DNA from: Gp6-AA40 sp963772955
GTDB lineage: Bacteria > Acidobacteriota > Vicinamibacteria > Vicinamibacterales > UBA2999
Assembly (NCBI GenBank): GCA_963772955.1
Contig: CAVYZF010000023.1
Span: forward strand, 124,001-188,000
Direction: 5' to 3'
Length of the DNA stretch: 64,000 nucleotides
Made by a program: the position numbers and the translations under genes. Below the pieces are notes generated by a model, which was not told the origin of the DNA, searched no databases, and saw nothing but the letters and a program-made list of their open reading frames with translations. Of this stretch, positions 40,865 to 48,616 are shown in pieces (positions within the stretch are counted from its first letter, which is position 1; each line of letters begins with the position of its first letter).

Positions 40865-41872
40865 TCATCGCGCCTGTTTCGCGAACGCATCTCCGATCTC
40901 CACGCCGAGCGCAGACGTGTTCGCGTGCGCGATGTTGGACAGCACGGCGACGACGATGCCGCTGTCGCGCAGCGTCATCAGCGACATCACCATCCCGCCC
41001 GCCAGCTCGCCGTTGATCCTGCCGTCGTTCGCCAGGCCGAAGCGGACCAGATCAGACGGCGTGGAATAGGACGCCATCGTCCCCGCGCAGCACGCCAGGT
41101 CGCGCATGGACATCGGCCGCCTTCCACGCAGTGGATTGTCATCAGATCGCGGGACGTAGAACGTCGCGCGATTGCCCGGCAATGGCTGCGCGGGGGCTAA
41201 GCCGATCGGCCTGAAGATGACGTGGCGGATGATCGTGAAGAGCGGGAAGTCCTCTTCCGGCTCGCCGATGTGCTCCGGACTCCACTCCGCCGCCGAGTCA
41301 GCGCCGGTGCTGGTCAGCCCGAGCGACGCAACAGCGGCGGCAGTGACCGCGGACGCCGCCGTGCCGATATTGAATCGGGTATTCGGCGTCACCGGCGTAC
41401 GCGTGTCAACGTCGCTCCAGCCGAATCCTTCCGCCCAGACGATCGTGCCGCCGGCACCGACCGCCACCGAAACTCCAGGCAGGTTCTGCTCCAGGATGGC
41501 CGCGCGCACGAACTCCCGCGCGCGCTCGACGGTGGCCGCATATTGCGGCGACGGCGCCGAATCGATGACCGATGAAACGTCCTGCGGCTGCGCGAAAAGA
41601 GGCACGGTCACAGCGACCGCATGAGTCAGAAATGCGGCGAACGCTGCGATGAGGACGCCGACGGCCAGTGCGGTACGCGAGGCCCAGGCCGGCAGCCGGT
41701 TACGCGCGGCCTTCACGCCGAGCACGACCGCCCCGATCATCAGAAGCAGCCCGATGACGGCCGCGCCGGGCGCGTCGTCCGCATCCGCGACATAGATGCC
41801 CATGGCCCCGATTGCCAGGGCGAGGGCGATGAGGGCGGCCGCCTTAACGTTGTTCATCACAGTGGATGTCAT
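40865..41872 (-). CDS. Membrane serine-hydrolase-like protein lacking the SxxK nucleophile (pseudoenzyme)
   Basis: A 335-aa protein starting at ATG 41870-41872; an earlier in-frame start at 41890 is possible. Two or three N-terminal helices (AALIALALAIGAMGIYVA, AAVIGLLLMIGAVVLGV, TALAVGVLIAAFAAFLTH) precede a beta-lactamase-like domain: FVRAAILEQNLPGVSVAVGAGG, then IVWAEGFGWSDVDTRTPV. Where active relatives have a motif like RIGSVSKPLTA, this protein reads NIGTAASAVTA, so both catalytic Ser and Lys are gone. The middle of the domain is also shortened. The C-terminus keeps GGMVMSLMTLRDSGIVVAVLSN. It may bind peptides without cleaving, or be decaying. Confidence 0.75.
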   Translation of the reverse strand: MTSTVMNNVKAAALIALALAIGAMGIYVADADDAPGAAVIGLLLMIGAVVLGVKAARNRLPAWASRTALAVGVLIAAFAAFLTHAVAVTVPLFAQPQDVSSVIDSAPSPQYAATVERAREFVRAAILEQNLPGVSVAVGAGGTIVWAEGFGWSDVDTRTPVTPNTRFNIGTAASAVTAAAVASLGLTSTGADSAAEWSPEHIGEPEEDFPLFTIIRHVIFRPIGLAPAQPLPGNRATFYVPRSDDNPLRGRRPMSMRDLACCAGTMASYSTPSDLVRFGLANDGRINGELAGGMVMSLMTLRDSGIVVAVLSNIAHANTSALGVEIGDAFAKQAR

Positions 41873-42253
41873 GTCAACCACTGTGACCAAGAACCGGCCG
41901 CGAAGTCTTCACCGAATCATGAGCGGTCAATGAGATTCGAATGAATGCGAGCAGACCTTGCGCCAGAAGAGAGGAACGCCAGCAAGACGACGGCGATCGA
42001 AGGCCAGGCAATACGATGGCCGGAGTTGACCGAGCATTCGATTCACCACTCGAAGAATTCTGTAAATCTCGCGCGTTCTTGGTGGGACCACGGGATGGCG
42101 GACTGTGTGGGACGATTTCCGCAACTGGTTGCAGCTGGGCCTAGAGGCCCGCGAAAGGACATGAAAATCGTAGCTTCGGCAGAATGGCAGCGCTGGGAGC
42201 GGCGAGGTCGAGATTAGCCATGGAGCAGTCGTGACGACGGCAGCAGGAGGCCA
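41873..42253. other. Intergenic, 381 bp; cold-shock gene leader
   Basis: No credible coding sequence on either strand. The composition is less GC-rich than the genes. The 3' end contains AGGAGG at 42244-42253, serving the cold-shock gene. Cold-shock messages often have long structured leaders that sense temperature; a leader could lie here, but I see no specific motif that proves it. Confidence 0.4.
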
Positions 42254-42459
42254 ATGGTGACAGACAAGATTCGTACGCTGCAAGTGGATAAAGGCTTCGG
42301 CTTCATCAAGGACGAGACAGGAAAGGAATACTTCTTCCATAGGAGTGCCGTCTACGGTGAGGGCTTGAGAATTTGCGCGAAGGGGATAGTGTGGAGTTTG
42401 ACGTCGGCGAGGGGCCCAAGGGACCTCGAGCCGAGAACGTCCGACGCACCTCTACATAA
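42254..42459 (+). CDS. Cold-shock domain protein, frameshifted by one base
   Basis: A 68-residue CSD protein if one base is restored. The first part, from ATG 42254, gives KIRTLQVDKGFGFIKDETG (RNP1-like KGFGFI) and EYFFHRSAV (RNP2-like). At 42365-42368 the frame changes: the meaningful continuation ENLREGDSVEFDVGEGPKGP and a stop at 42457-42459 lie in another frame, consistent with one deleted base in a TTC or TTT codon. CSD proteins bind single-stranded RNA and melt structures. Strong AGGAGG precedes the start; GTG 42257 is an alternative start. It is a sequencing error or a recent null mutation. Confidence 0.8.
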
Positions 42460-42860
42460 CGACGTCGAGCGACAGCTCCCTGACGGTGATGTCGTCAGAG
42501 CGGCGCGGACACACCGGTCACGCGTCCGGTCTCACCGCTGTCGGCCGGACGCATTGTCGCCATCCCTGAAGTCGGTGGTCTACACCACCGTTACGACCGC
42601 ATCGCCGCATAGCTGTCGTACGACGTCGGCCCCAGCCACAACCAAGTTCAATCACTTGTGGTCGAACACTTCTGCGTTGCGGTGGAGGTGCTGCGTACGT
42701 TCGCACTCCTGAACGCATCGTCTGCGCACGCAGCAAGGAATCACAGCGCTCTGGATAGGCCTTGTTCTGAAGCCGTATCGACTTCTCGATAGCCACAGGA
42801 TCGTGTGAAGCAGGAAGATGTGGCAAAGGTCGGAGGACCCCCGCCCGAAGAGAGCTGACG
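42460..42860. other. Intergenic, 401 bp, with one hairpin
   Basis: No supported gene on either strand. The only clear structure is CGGTGGT-CTAC-ACCACCG at 42573-42590, a perfect 7-bp stem with a four-base loop and no T-tract, between two convergent genes. The remaining sequence shows mixed frames and base composition closer to relic DNA than to regulatory DNA. Confidence 0.4.
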
Positions 42861-44066
42861 CTAGACGAGCGCCGATGCGAGTAGCGTGTCGGCCTGCGTC
42901 GGGTCCTGCACGATCGAAAGCAGACACTCGATGTGCGGCCGGTCAATGGCCTCGAACTGAAAGATGTTCGACTCGAAGTGCTGCACGCGGATGTCGGAGC
43001 ATCCAATCTGCTCGAGCATCCAGCGCAATTCCTCGCCGGTGTATCCCGGTGATGCCCCTCGAACGGCACCTGAGCGTAGGTACTGGCTCTTGATGTCCAT
43101 GAACACCGAGCGCCCGCGCGACACGCCAACGCGGTTCCAATACTTCACCAGATTCGGCGTGTCGAGGAGAAGAAGCCCGCCCTTGCGAACGTGACTGAGC
43201 AGGCTCTCCAGAAACTGGCGTGGCGTATGGGGAATGTGTTCGAGCACCGCCATGCTCATGACGACATCGAACTCGCCCAGCGACTTCAGGATGCTGACCT
43301 CGTCGCTCCGAGACGTCGACACTACGTGTGCGCCCACCTTCCGGAGTCGTTCGACGACCATCTCCAGGCCAGGGTAGTCGCGATAGCGGTCGATGACCGT
43401 CACCTCGTAGCCAAGCTGCTGCAGCGGCAACGCAAACGCCCCGTACAGCGAACCAACGTCGAGAATGCGGCCGCTCGAGATGCCACGGCGCCGAAGTTCT
43501 CTGACAGCGGCGACCACGCGAATGCGTGTCTGACGTAAGTATCCGGCGAGGTCGTAACCGACGTGTGGGCCCAGGTGATCCGTGAACAGGTCGAGCGAGA
43601 AGCCTCGCAGCGCCTCGATCAGCTCCTCGGTGGTGCTGGCGATCAGGTCGCCGGCTGGATCGCCGAGCAGTTCGTCATGCGGAACAGGTACCCGCCGATC
43701 GAGTGGGCCTCGGACTCGCACGTTGGTACCAAGGTCGGCGCTCTCGCCAAACTGCGCTCGTGCCACCTCCTGAAGCTGCGATCGGACCTCCTGAGGATTG
43801 AGAAGCGTCTGCGCGAAGAGTTCGACAGGAAAAGCCACTTCCCATTCCTGGCGCGCCGACGATGGCGTCGCGTCGGGCAGTTCGTGCGAATTGCGCTGCA
43901 GCTTTCGCAGGGCGCGCAACGTCTCTTTCAGCTGTGTCGACAGCCGTGAGATCTGCCGGTCCTGATGCTTGAGACGGGCCGCCAGCTTCTTGTCGAGACG
44001 ATCGACCGACGGCTTCACGGCCGGACTGAGGCTTCGCTGCAAAAAGCTGCGGAGCATCTGCTTCAT
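42861..44066 (-). CDS. Class I SAM-dependent methyltransferase with N-terminal coiled coil
   Basis: A 401-aa protein. An N-terminal charged helix (DKKLAARLKHQDRQISRLSTQLKETLRALRK is the region, residues ~24-58) predicts a coiled coil. A linker leads to the methyltransferase core at ~195-340: ILDVGSLYGAFALPL (SAM motif I, with Gly-Ser-Leu-Tyr-Gly replacing the usual GxGxG), VTVIDRYRDY (acidic motif II), FDVVMSMAVLEHIPH and GGLLLLDTPNL. Coiled-coil-tethered methyltransferases of this kind are common in surface-glycan gene clusters, but no glycosyltransferase is adjacent. It lies beside an IS remnant and tRNA, so horizontal arrival is possible. Confidence 0.85.
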   Translation of the reverse strand: MKQMLRSFLQRSLSPAVKPSVDRLDKKLAARLKHQDRQISRLSTQLKETLRALRKLQRNSHELPDATPSSARQEWEVAFPVELFAQTLLNPQEVRSQLQEVARAQFGESADLGTNVRVRGPLDRRVPVPHDELLGDPAGDLIASTTEELIEALRGFSLDLFTDHLGPHVGYDLAGYLRQTRIRVVAAVRELRRRGISSGRILDVGSLYGAFALPLQQLGYEVTVIDRYRDYPGLEMVVERLRKVGAHVVSTSRSDEVSILKSLGEFDVVMSMAVLEHIPHTPRQFLESLLSHVRKGGLLLLDTPNLVKYWNRVGVSRGRSVFMDIKSQYLRSGAVRGASPGYTGEELRWMLEQIGCSDIRVQHFESNIFQFEAIDRPHIECLLSIVQDPTQADTLLASALV

Positions 44067-44124
44067 TCGTTATCACCTTGCCCACAGAGTAGACAGGCAT
44101 TCTAGCCGCTACCGACGCTGTAGG

Positions 44125-44319
44125 CTTCGCGTTCTCGGCCTCGAGCTCCCGCAGGCGTTTCACATCAGAAACCGTCGCGCCGCCGTACTTGCTGCGCCAC
44201 TTAAAGAACGTGGCTTTGCTCACCCCGTGCTTCCGTGTGAGGTCGGCGACGGGGACGCCACTCTCCGCGTCTTTGAGCATCGCGACGATCTGCGTCTCGC
44301 TGAACTTCGACTTCCGCAT
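44125..44319 (-). mobile_element. IS3-family transposase orfA remnant
   Basis: The first 65 codons of an IS3-type OrfA (IS407 group by appearance) from ATG 44317-44319: KFSETQIVAMLKDAESG, then the helix-turn-helix LTRKHGVSKATFFKWRSKYGG and the start of the leucine-zipper region LRELEAENAK. Immediately afterwards the expected zipper (LKRMYADLALEN-type) is replaced by unrelated sequence, and neither orfB nor a second terminal repeat follows. The element was therefore cut about 60 bp upstream of the methyltransferase start. It marks a past insertion and deletion event. Confidence 0.85.
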
Positions 44320-44379
44320 GACCGCTCCTGATTCCGGAGCAGTCTACCTTCGGCTGTCAATCGATCGGGGGAGCTTACG

Positions 44380-44544
44380 ATGGAGGCGGCACTTCGTCGT
44401 GTGAACGTTCCTGTGAAGTTGGTGCGTGTGGCCGGCGGCGAACATGGAGCCAGCTTCGGGACCGCTGGCAAGCCCCATCCAGAACTCCCGAAAGTCTTTG
44501 AAGAGACCACCGCATGCGGCTACCGCGTATCTACAGCGTTATGA
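44380..44544 (+). pseudogene. Alpha/beta-hydrolase C-terminal fragment
   Basis: The frame from ATG 44380 to TGA 44542-44544 (54 aa) reads AALRRVNVPVKLVRVAGGEHG, the usual end of a prolyl-oligopeptidase or dienelactone-hydrolase-type alpha/beta hydrolase. The catalytic His lies in GGEHG. Nothing resembling the nucleophile elbow or the Asp region is found upstream, where the IS remnant lies instead. It is probably the tail of a gene destroyed by the insertion or deletion event. Confidence 0.6.
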
Positions 44545-44647
44545 AAAACACTCTAGCGAATGGAAACGCGAGCTTCTGAGAGATCGCTCTGGATCAGAAC
44601 TGCGCGGACCATCGCAAAACGCGGTCGAGTTTGCGGACTTCAAGGAC

Positions 44648-44737
44648 TGGCGGAGAGAGTGGGATTCGAACCCACGGTAGAGTTTCCCCTACACACGCTT
44701 TCCAAGCGTGCTCCTTAAACCACTCGGACATCTCTCC
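44648..44737 (-). tRNA. tRNA-Ser (anticodon GGA)
   Basis: On the minus strand the acceptor GGAGAGA (44737-44731) pairs with TCTCTCC. The anticodon loop is CTTGGAAAG with anticodon GGA (44703-44701), which reads UCC and UCU. A long variable arm (TGTAGGGGAAACTCTACC) marks a class II tRNA, and the T-loop GGTTCGAATCC is standard. The CCA end is encoded (44650-44648). Such serine tRNAs are frequent integration sites; the DNA past its 3' end is the patchwork of fragments described here, but no integrase or duplicated tRNA end is visible. Confidence 0.97.
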
Positions 44738-44984
44738 GTATCTTTAGGATCAATAGCTTACCGACATCAGCGACCAGCCTGAACGCGATTTGTGATAGCG
44801 ATTGTGATAGACCTTTGAATCTCCCAAAATCACTTACCGCGATTTAGCTGAGCTGCGGATGCAAGTTGCCTGCGGCATAACCGTCGGGCTCCGACGTTCC
44901 AGTATAGAACGTGACGGGCGCTCCAGTTCGAGCGCGCTGGTCCGACTTTCTCCTCCGCTCCGGAACGCAAGGTACGCTCGTACT

Positions 44985-45884
44985 GTGGCGCAGTATCAGC
45001 GAGCTCTACTCAATGAAGCCGCGCATCGTGCGGCGCTTATCGCGGTTGCCACCGCTTCGATCATGCTTGGCGCCGGCGGATCGCTAGCAGGGCAAGGCAT
45101 CTCGACACTGACTGCGCCTCGCAATCTCGCCTTCGAGGTCGCGGCGGTCAAACCGAATCGCTCTGACAATCCCCCGACGTCGCGATTCCCGTTGGGAATC
45201 GGAGACGCGTTTACGCCAGGAGGTTACTTCCTCGCCACAAACCAACCCCTGATCTCCTATCTTCGCTTCGCTTTCAAGGTTGCTAACTTCGAGCGACTCC
45301 CATCATGGGTGAGTGTCGAGCGGTTCGACATCGAGGCGCGAGCGTCGGGTATGCCCTCGAAGGACGAGATGCGCGTGATGATGCAAGCGTTGCTGGAAGA
45401 GCGGTTTGGGTTGGCCGTCCACAATGAGCGGCGCGCCGCGCGCGGATTGGCGCTCATCCTGGTCAAGCCAGGCGTGCTCGGGCCGAATCTTCGACCCGCG
45501 GATTCGTCGCGGTGTGACGCGTCGGGAACGTCGCGGGATCTGATTCCGTGTGGTCGGATTGGACCGAGTGCAGCGTCGACACCCACCCGCCTTCATATCA
45601 CCGGTCGGTCGATTTCCTTAGCACGATTAGCCGCCTTCGTAACCAACCCGGCGACGGGTATCGATCGACCCGTCTTTGACCGGACGGCTCTGTCAGGTCT
45701 GTTCGACGTTGATCTCGACTGGACGGCTGATCCGGACGCGGTATCCGATGGCACCAAGCCGGACCTTGCAGATCTCACATTTGGGCAGGCGCTACACGAT
45801 CAACTTGGCCTGCAAATGCGTGCCGCGGACGGGACTGTGGACGTCATATGCGTCGACCGCATTCAGCGACCGACCTCCGACTGA
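44985..45884 (+). CDS. TIGR03435 family protein
   Basis: A 299-aa exported protein of the TIGR03435 family, described from soil Acidobacteria and present in many copies per genome. A GTG start at 44985 places a Sec-like helix (RAALIAVATASIMLGAGGSLAGQ) at the N-terminus; the frame is open further left but lacks signal logic. The family pattern is clear: FEVAAVKPNRSD, then a GDAFTPGGYFLATNQPLISYL region, WVSVERFDIEARASG, MMQALLEERFGLAVHNERR, LALILVKPG, and near the end DRTALSGLFDVDLDW. The function is unknown. Cys residues in RCDASG and IPCGR may pair. It is downstream of the tRNA on the other strand. Confidence 0.88.
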   Translation: MAQYQRALLNEAAHRAALIAVATASIMLGAGGSLAGQGISTLTAPRNLAFEVAAVKPNRSDNPPTSRFPLGIGDAFTPGGYFLATNQPLISYLRFAFKVANFERLPSWVSVERFDIEARASGMPSKDEMRVMMQALLEERFGLAVHNERRAARGLALILVKPGVLGPNLRPADSSRCDASGTSRDLIPCGRIGPSAASTPTRLHITGRSISLARLAAFVTNPATGIDRPVFDRTALSGLFDVDLDWTADPDAVSDGTKPDLADLTFGQALHDQLGLQMRAADGTVDVICVDRIQRPTSD

Positions 45885-46083
45885 CGCTGCATCTGCTCGA
45901 CTCCGAGGCACATCGCTCTCCGGTAGCGCTGGAGTGTGCACGCGGTGTCGCTCGCCGACACCGACTTGGCTTACCAACCTTCGCTCTCGGAAGCGCGCTC
46001 CGGCCGAATGAGGCTATCCCCGACCCACTCCGTGTCCTTGAATTTCCGAGGCTCGCCACGTGAGTTTTTGCAGAGCACGCGTG

Positions 46084-46584
46084 CTACTTAACGGAATCCC
46101 TATCAGCTGCTCGGGAGGCACTTAGGATATTCGGCAAGCCGTAATTCCCTTCGTGGCAGGCGTACTTGTACATCGTGTTGTTCGCCTCACGCTTCCGCGG
46201 AAACGCGACAGTCCACGGACGCGTCCATGTTCCAGGATCGTTGACGGTCGCCTCGTACCACAGCGTATTCGCGTTGGTGAGCGTGAATCGTTCGGTCACG
46301 AAGATCTGATCCGTCGGACGGCCACCACCATTACCCGTAAGGTTCGTTCCGCCGTTCATGTTCGTCGTCTCCACGACCAACGTTCGACCGTCCCATCGTC
46401 CTCGCGAGTCTCCCATGTACGACTTGACGGCGCCCCGAAGGTGAGGACGGTCGTCGACAGGAATAACGCGCGCTTCGTGGATGACTTCAGCGCGGATTGC
46501 GACATAACCAGGTCCCTGCACAATTTCCAGACCATTGCTCGGCCCGGCATCGCTCGCTCCTCTCCTGATGACGACCCTGTTCAC
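46084..46584 (-). CDS. Acidobacterial conserved protein, N-terminally truncated
   Basis: A 166-aa frame corresponding to the C-terminal half of a secreted acidobacterial family of unknown function. Recognisable segments are GLEIVQGPGYVAIRAEVIHEARVI, then MGDSRGRWDGRTLVVETTNMNG, VTERFTLTNANTLWYEATVNDP and KYACHEGNYGLPNILS. Relatives have about 120-150 residues and a signal peptide before this point; here neither exists. The ATG overlaps the nucleoside phosphorylase stop by 4 bp (ATGA), so the fragment could still be translated by coupling. Most likely a relic joined to the operon end. Confidence 0.65.
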   Translation of the reverse strand: MNRVVIRRGASDAGPSNGLEIVQGPGYVAIRAEVIHEARVIPVDDRPHLRGAVKSYMGDSRGRWDGRTLVVETTNMNGGTNLTGNGGGRPTDQIFVTERFTLTNANTLWYEATVNDPGTWTRPWTVAFPRKREANNTMYKYACHEGNYGLPNILSASRAADRDSVK

Positions 46585-47420
46585 CTCGCCGCGGATCCGT
46601 CCATCCGATCTCCCGGCCTGAGATCGAACGGCGAAGTGAAGGCGCGCGCGGCGCGGGCAACCGCCGCGAGGACAGCGACTCTGTATTCATCGCCACCTGT
46701 GTCGAAGTCGACGCCCGGCTCGTCCACGCTATTGCTCACGAGTGCCACCATGGCGGCCCGTGCCCGGCGGGCGTGTGCGAATGCGAACAGCGACGCTGCC
46801 TGCATTTCGACGGCAAGGACACCTTGGTCAGACCAGAAGCGCAACTGTTCCGCTGTCTCTCGATACGGTGCGTCCGTGGTCCACACGCGGCCGCGGCACA
46901 CATGTGACGACACGGTGCTCAACTCCCGCGCGAGGCGGTCTACGATGTCGGGCATTGGTGTAGCGACGGTGGACGACGGTGCCAAGTAATGGAGAGAAGT
47001 GCCTTCATCACGGACGGCGTCCTCCACCAGGACGATCGAGGGCAGGGGCAGGGTCGGTGACACGCGCCCGGCCGACGTGATACCCACGATCAGCTGTGCT
47101 CCGGCCGTCCACAACTGCTCCGCGACGAGAACGGCGTAAGGGCCGCCGATGGTTCGCGGCACGATTCCACAAACAAGATCGTCCAGAGTTACCGTTCGCA
47201 TGGACGTGTGGAAGCATGCCCAGGACGACCAGGGCGAGGAAATACCCTCGGTCGCGAGGTGATCCGAAAGGTCGCCGTCAAAGTCGAGCACGCAGAGGGG
47301 CGGGACCGCCCGCTGCGCCAAGCCGCGTTCCGCGCGGACCGCAGCCATCAATCGCTCTGGCGTAAACGCCGATGGCGATGCAATTGCGTGCTGCAAAAGC
47401 GGCAGCGACTCGGTGCTCAT
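46581..47420 (-). CDS. Nucleoside phosphorylase family protein
   Basis: A 279-aa protein of the PNP/UDP phosphorylase superfamily, which cleaves nucleosides with phosphate to base and ribose-1-phosphate. Landmarks: IGGPYAVLVAEQLWTAGAQ, the base-site strand LIVGITSAGRVSPTLPLPSIVLVEDAVRDEG (residues ~113-142, read in parts), and the ribose-site VLAVEMQAASLFAFAHAR with the conserved Glu-Met. It has no signal peptide. It begins 49 bp after the rhodanese/MBL gene on the same strand and may be in the same transcript. Substrate preference (uridine, purine or MTA-like) is not clear; an MTA-type role would fit sulfur metabolism. Confidence 0.85.
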   Translation of the reverse strand: MSTESLPLLQHAIASPSAFTPERLMAAVRAERGLAQRAVPPLCVLDFDGDLSDHLATEGISSPWSSWACFHTSMRTVTLDDLVCGIVPRTIGGPYAVLVAEQLWTAGAQLIVGITSAGRVSPTLPLPSIVLVEDAVRDEGTSLHYLAPSSTVATPMPDIVDRLARELSTVSSHVCRGRVWTTDAPYRETAEQLRFWSDQGVLAVEMQAASLFAFAHARRARAAMVALVSNSVDEPGVDFDTGGDEYRVAVLAAVARAARAFTSPFDLRPGDRMDGSAAR

Positions 47421-47469
47421 GGCTTTGACAATGGTCTAAAGGCGGCTCTCACGTGACAGAGCTGAGAAC

Positions 47470-48582
47470 CTATCGGACCGCGCACTGGTTCGCACCAGCT
47501 TCCAGGTCCGTCGGGTCCCCTGTCGGGAAATCACCGCTCTCGTTCAATTCGACAATGCGCCCGAAGTTAGGTGGTGGCGGCGGCAGATTCGAGGTCACAC
47601 GGTCCACGAATGTCGACTCCGACTCAAGCCATCGGGACAGCCAGGCGGCTGCGTCGGCAACGGGTGTGGCAATGGCCCGTCCATCAAACGCAATCGGCTC
47701 GCCCGCGTGTCCGGGTAACACCACGACGTTCGGTGGAAGCGCACGCAATCGATTTAGCGAGACGAATAACGCGCGCGCTCGGGTACGCGCCGCCTGCGGA
47801 TCGGCGTGCAGATCGGGACGACCGACGCCATCTGTGAACAACGTATCGCCCGTGAAGATGGCGGCGGCGTTCAGCATGTACGAGGTGCTTTCGTTTGTAT
47901 GGCCGGGGGTGTGTATCGCTGAGAGGCGTGCCGCGCCCATCGACACGTGGTCGCCCTCCGCGAGCGGGGTAAATTCAAAGCGGACGCGGTCCTGTCGTGG
48001 CAAGAACAGCATTGCGCTGCTCCGCCGGGCGAGTTCCCGCGCACGCGACAGATGGTCGGCATGAACATGTGTATCGAGCACATGTCGAATCGTCCAGCCA
48101 CGTGACTTCGATAGCTCGAGATAGATCTCTGGGGAGAGCGAGGCATCGATGACGGCCGCCTCCCCCCTGGACCCGATGATGTACGACAGACATCCCTTAC
48201 CGGTCCGCCGCACCTGAAGTACGTGGACCGATGGGTCAGGAAGTGAGACGTCCGCGGCATTCCATGCCAGACTCCACGCCTTCATCCCGCCAACGAGCGA
48301 CTTGGCGTCAAAACCGCGCTGCGCCAAGACCTCGGCGGCCGTCTGGCTCACCTTTCCGGCATTGCAGACCGTCACCACTGGATGATCGCGTTCGAGCGCG
48401 AGATCGGCGAGGGCACCTGGCTCTCCGTTCTGTAATGCTTCGTACGCATTCACGTGCAGGCTTCCAGGAATCGCCCACTGCGCGCGGTCTTCGTCAGTGC
48501 GAACGTCCAGCACCGTCACCGGCTCCTGACGGTCGAGCCAATCTCGTAGCGTGCGGGCGTCAATCTGCTTGGGCTTTGGCAT
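47470..48582 (-). CDS. Rhodanese - metallo-beta-lactamase fusion (persulfide dioxygenase-like)
   Basis: A 370-aa fusion. The N-terminal rhodanese domain (~8-100) has LDVRTDEDRAQWAIPGSLHV and the catalytic Cys in VTVCNAGKVSQTAAEVL. The MBL domain (~115-320) has the iron or zinc site THVHADHLSRA, IHTPGHTNES and FTGDTLFTDGVGRPDL, the ETHE1/Blh pattern in which glutathione persulfide is oxidised to sulfite. Domain order here is rhodanese first. The start ATG 48580-48582 (MPKPKQIDARTL) is chosen since the longer frame reads through the MFS intergenic region. It is third in an ArsR-rhodanese / MFS operon, pointing to sulfane-sulfur detoxification. Confidence 0.9.
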   Translation of the reverse strand: MPKPKQIDARTLRDWLDRQEPVTVLDVRTDEDRAQWAIPGSLHVNAYEALQNGEPGALADLALERDHPVVTVCNAGKVSQTAAEVLAQRGFDAKSLVGGMKAWSLAWNAADVSLPDPSVHVLQVRRTGKGCLSYIIGSRGEAAVIDASLSPEIYLELSKSRGWTIRHVLDTHVHADHLSRARELARRSSAMLFLPRQDRVRFEFTPLAEGDHVSMGAARLSAIHTPGHTNESTSYMLNAAAIFTGDTLFTDGVGRPDLHADPQAARTRARALFVSLNRLRALPPNVVVLPGHAGEPIAFDGRAIATPVADAAAWLSRWLESESTFVDRVTSNLPPPPPNFGRIVELNESGDFPTGDPTDLEAGANQCAVR

Positions 48583-48616
48583 CGGTCGCCTCGGTCTGTG
48601 CCTCAACACACGGGGG

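Noticed and set aside
41945..42217. 90-aa rightward frame before the cold-shock gene
   Set aside because: No ribosome-binding site or protein-like composition; it overlaps other equally poor frames.
44125..44545. Complete insertion sequence
   Set aside because: Only 65 codons of OrfA remain; there is no orfB, no second terminal repeat and no visible target duplication.
44648..44737. Active integrative element at the tRNA
   Set aside because: No integrase, excisionase or repeated tRNA 3' end is found in the window; only decayed pieces remain.
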